Origin: Ciceribacter ferrooxidans
Lineage (GTDB): Bacteria > Pseudomonadota > Alphaproteobacteria > Rhizobiales > Rhizobiaceae
Length of the DNA: 64,000 nucleotides
Reading direction: 5' to 3'
Assembly (NCBI RefSeq): GCF_004137355.1
Contig: NZ_SDVB01000106.1
Span: forward strand, 1-64,000
Made by a program: the position numbers and the translations under genes. Positions within the stretch are counted from its first letter, which is position 1. Each line of letters starts with the position of its first letter. Under the pieces are notes generated by a model. That model was given only the letters and a program-made list of their open reading frames with translations. It was not told the DNA's origin and made no database searches. This document shows, in pieces, positions 62,157 to 64,000 of the stretch.

Positions 62157-62187
62157 TTCTCCCCCCAAAGTCGGTTGACACTGCGAA

Positions 62188-62205
62188 TTTTTGATGCAAC
62201 AAAAA
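62188..62205. promoter_or_regulatory. GntR operator-like palindrome (copy 2)
   Basis: TTTTTGATGCAACAAAAA is an 18-bp palindrome with one mismatch, upstream of the GntR start and facing the ABC transporter genes. Confidence 0.7.
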
Positions 62206-62437
62206 CAGCGTGTGAAGGATTTGCAAAGTTTTTGTCACATCAATCCCTATTAGCAGCTTTCGCACACACCGTCACGCAAACCAGCTCAGGCGGCCAGCGT
62301 GACACCCACGTCTCAGCAACAAGCAGATAATCCTGACCTGTCACAGGTCGGATGGAGGCACCTGATTGCGGTCTGGCCACGGCCGCAGCCCAAGGAGAAT
62401 GCGCCGGCGAGCGTCTACAGCTGAAAGGAATACAGAA

Positions 62438-63556
62438 TTGATCGGTCAATCTTTGACTCTTGCAGGACTTCAAAAGCGGTACGGGGAGACCGTTGCGGTT
62501 CGCGACCTGTCGCTCAACATCGCGGCCGGGGAGTTCGTCTCCCTTTTGGGGCCATCAGGATCTGGAAAGACAACAGCCTTGACCATGATCGCTGGTTTCG
62601 AGGTCCCGAGCGCCGGCAGGATAACCATAGGAGGCCGGGACGTGACCTCCCTAGTGCCCAACCACCGGAACATCGGAATGGTGTTCCAGAAGTACGCCCT
62701 TTTTCCACACCTGACGATCCGGCAGAACATCGGTTTCCCGCTCCGAATGAGGCGTCGGATGCAAAAGATTGCAATCGCGCGACGAGTCGACGAGATGCTG
62801 GAACTCGTACAACTCACGAGCTACGCCGAGCGCTACCCCAATCAGCTGTCCGGTGGTCAGCAGCAGCGCGTCGCCGTAGCGCGCGCCCTGGCGTTCGAGC
62901 CGCCCGTCCTTCTGATGGATGAGCCGCTCGGCGCGCTCGACAAGAAATTGCGTGAGGCGATGCAGTTCGAAATCAAGCGGCTGCAGGAGCGGCTTGGCGC
63001 CACGGTCGTCTATGTAACGCACGATCAAGATGAAGCGCTGACAATGTCGGACCGCGTGGCCATCATGGCCGATGGGCGCTTGATGCAGCTCGGCACGCCG
63101 AGCGAGCTCTATCGGCAACCGAAGAGTGAGTTTGTCGCGGACTTCATTGGCCGAATGAACTTTGTCGATGGCGAGTGCCTCGACTGCACGACCGAGCGAA
63201 CTACTGTCCGCTTGTCGGAGAGAACCGTGATCAGTCTCCGTCAAACACCGGGCGGTCACGCGAAAGAACACAGGGCGGGCACAACCCTCCGCTTGGCGAT
63301 CCGCCCAGAACGAACGCGCATTGCAAAGCGAGGCCACGGCGGTTTGGCTGCGCTGCCGGGAATCCTGGATGCCACTGTCTTCGTCGGCTCAACTTATATC
63401 TACCTCATCCGCCTTGTCGACCAACCGGGGACCAACCTGCAGGTGCAGATTGCTGCCGACGGATTGGTGCCATTCCAGAAGGACGACGAGGTGGACGTTA
63501 TCCTCGATGACGCTGCCGTGCATGTCTTCCCGATGGCAGAGAGGTGCGCAGCATGA
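62438..63556 (+). CDS. ABC transporter ATP-binding protein, polyamine (PotA) type
   Basis: A 372-residue ABC ATPase with a C-terminal TOBE domain. Motifs are Walker A GPSGSGKTT, Q-loop GMVFQKYALFPH, signature LSGGQQQRVAVA and Walker B VLLMDEPLGALDKK. The class matches spermidine/putrescine and related importers. The start is taken as the TTG at 62438, with AAGGAA eight bases upstream, as the conserved part begins there. The permease gene follows with an ATGA overlap. The GntR palindrome upstream suggests substrate-induced uptake. Confidence 0.9.
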   Translation: MIGQSLTLAGLQKRYGETVAVRDLSLNIAAGEFVSLLGPSGSGKTTALTMIAGFEVPSAGRITIGGRDVTSLVPNHRNIGMVFQKYALFPHLTIRQNIGFPLRMRRRMQKIAIARRVDEMLELVQLTSYAERYPNQLSGGQQQRVAVARALAFEPPVLLMDEPLGALDKKLREAMQFEIKRLQERLGATVVYVTHDQDEALTMSDRVAIMADGRLMQLGTPSELYRQPKSEFVADFIGRMNFVDGECLDCTTERTTVRLSERTVISLRQTPGGHAKEHRAGTTLRLAIRPERTRIAKRGHGGLAALPGILDATVFVGSTYIYLIRLVDQPGTNLQVQIAADGLVPFQKDDEVDVILDDAAVHVFPMAERCAA

Positions 63557-64000
63557 CGAACCATGCATCGACATCCAAACGACGCGCTCCCTCGTCCGGT
63601 CGAACAATGTCATCATCGCCGCGATTCTATTCCCAAGCCACATCCATAGGTTTGGCCGCTCCGCTGATTGCAGCACTGGTTGTCGGCTTCCTCTACCCCG
63701 TTGCACGACTGATCGCGCTGAGTTTTTCCGGCGGAACTCTCAGCCATTACCGGCGCATCTTCACCGAGCCGCTTCACCTCGGCGTCCTAGCGAGCACGGT
63801 AGAGGTGGCCGCAGTTGTGACTGTTGCGAGTCTCGTTCTTGGTTTTCCGATTGCCTATCTCATGGCGCGGCTCAGCCGGGGTAAGGCCATCGCGATCGCC
63901 GCCTGCGTCTTCATCCCCTTATGGACCTCCGTCCTCATTCGCTCCTATGCATGGGTGGTCCTGCTGCAGCGCCAAGGCGTCATCAACAGTCTATTTATCG
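63553..64000 (+). CDS. ABC transporter permease, PotB/PotH type (partial)
   Basis: The first 149 residues of a permease, cut by the window end. A cytoplasmic N-terminus is followed by a transmembrane helix (SIGLAAPLIAALVVGFLYPVARL), then a periplasmic loop and a second and third helix (VAAVVTVASLVLGFPIAYLMA onward). The pattern matches the PotB-type first permease of polyamine and compatible-solute importers. It overlaps the ATPase stop by 4 bp. Confidence 0.88.
   Translation, partial: MTNHASTSKRRAPSSGRTMSSSPRFYSQATSIGLAAPLIAALVVGFLYPVARLIALSFSGGTLSHYRRIFTEPLHLGVLASTVEVAAVVTVASLVLGFPIAYLMARLSRGKAIAIAACVFIPLWTSVLIRSYAWVVLLQRQGVINSLFI

Noticed and set aside
1-64000. CRISPR arrays, tRNA or rRNA genes, insertion sequences
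   Set aside because: No regular repeat-spacer array, cloverleaf-like gene, ribosomal RNA segment or transposase was recognised by eye; short tRNAs cannot be excluded without a covariance search.

Overview
The window looks like part of a large replicon of a Sinorhizobium/Ensifer-type rhizobium. It is GC-rich with tightly packed operons. Its small-protein families (DUF6481, paired CspA proteins, short basic proteins) are common in Rhizobiales. A Tad pilus locus next to an alternative chemotaxis operon, a VirB conjugation operon and a LuxR/LuxI quorum module suggest a megaplasmid or chromid. The species is inferred, not proven.

Layout. 1-7.5 kb: a catabolic operon with two oxidase subunits (2Fe-2S ferredoxin-like, and FAD/BFD), an aldehyde dehydrogenase, DapB-like and DapA-like proteins, an amino-acid ABC permease and ATPase, and a saccharopine-dehydrogenase-like reductase. 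7.7-12 kb: a fatty-acid desaturase, two cold-shock proteins and several small stress-type proteins. 12.4-14.5 kb: a membrane GGDEF-EAL protein. 14.5-17.6 kb: a hydroxycinnamate unit (hydratase/lyase, CoA ligase, MarR). 17.7-19.9 kb: a degraded small ORF, then GST, Rieske and a frameshifted DoxX gene under a MarR regulator with a striking nested palindrome operator.

20-29 kb: a Tad/Flp pilus locus (TadG, CpaA, CpaB, a CpaE fused to a TadE-like segment, TadE, Flp pilin, CpaF, TadB, TadC) without secretin CpaC or CpaD. 29-36.2 kb: a chemosensory operon in the order (5' to 3' on the minus strand) CheR, CheW, MCP, CheA-REC, CheB, preceded by a NarL-type response regulator and a five-PAS GGDEF-EAL protein. 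A 20-bp motif, CCATTCGGCCTGAYGGACTA, occurs twice between the divergent tadG and cpaA, once before the pilin gene and once before cheR. It plausibly links pili and chemosensing in one regulon.

39.7-49.8 kb: a complete virB1-virB11 operon with an EexN-type lipoprotein and a cysteine-rich exported protein, divergent from a small winged-helix regulator; virD4 and a relaxase are not seen. 50-57.5 kb: a signalling island with an alpha-oxoamine synthase, a DUF2218-like protein, two atypical OmpR-like regulators, a nucleotidyltransferase-HEPN protein, a LuxR/LuxI pair with a palindrome before luxI, a small CinS-like protein and a convergent PraR-like XRE regulator. 57.5-64 kb: SDR, TPP-dependent enzyme and class III aminotransferase genes, a GntR regulator with TTGTTGCAACAA palindromes, and the start of a polyamine-type ABC transporter running off the window. 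No rRNA, tRNA, CRISPR array or insertion sequence was recognised.
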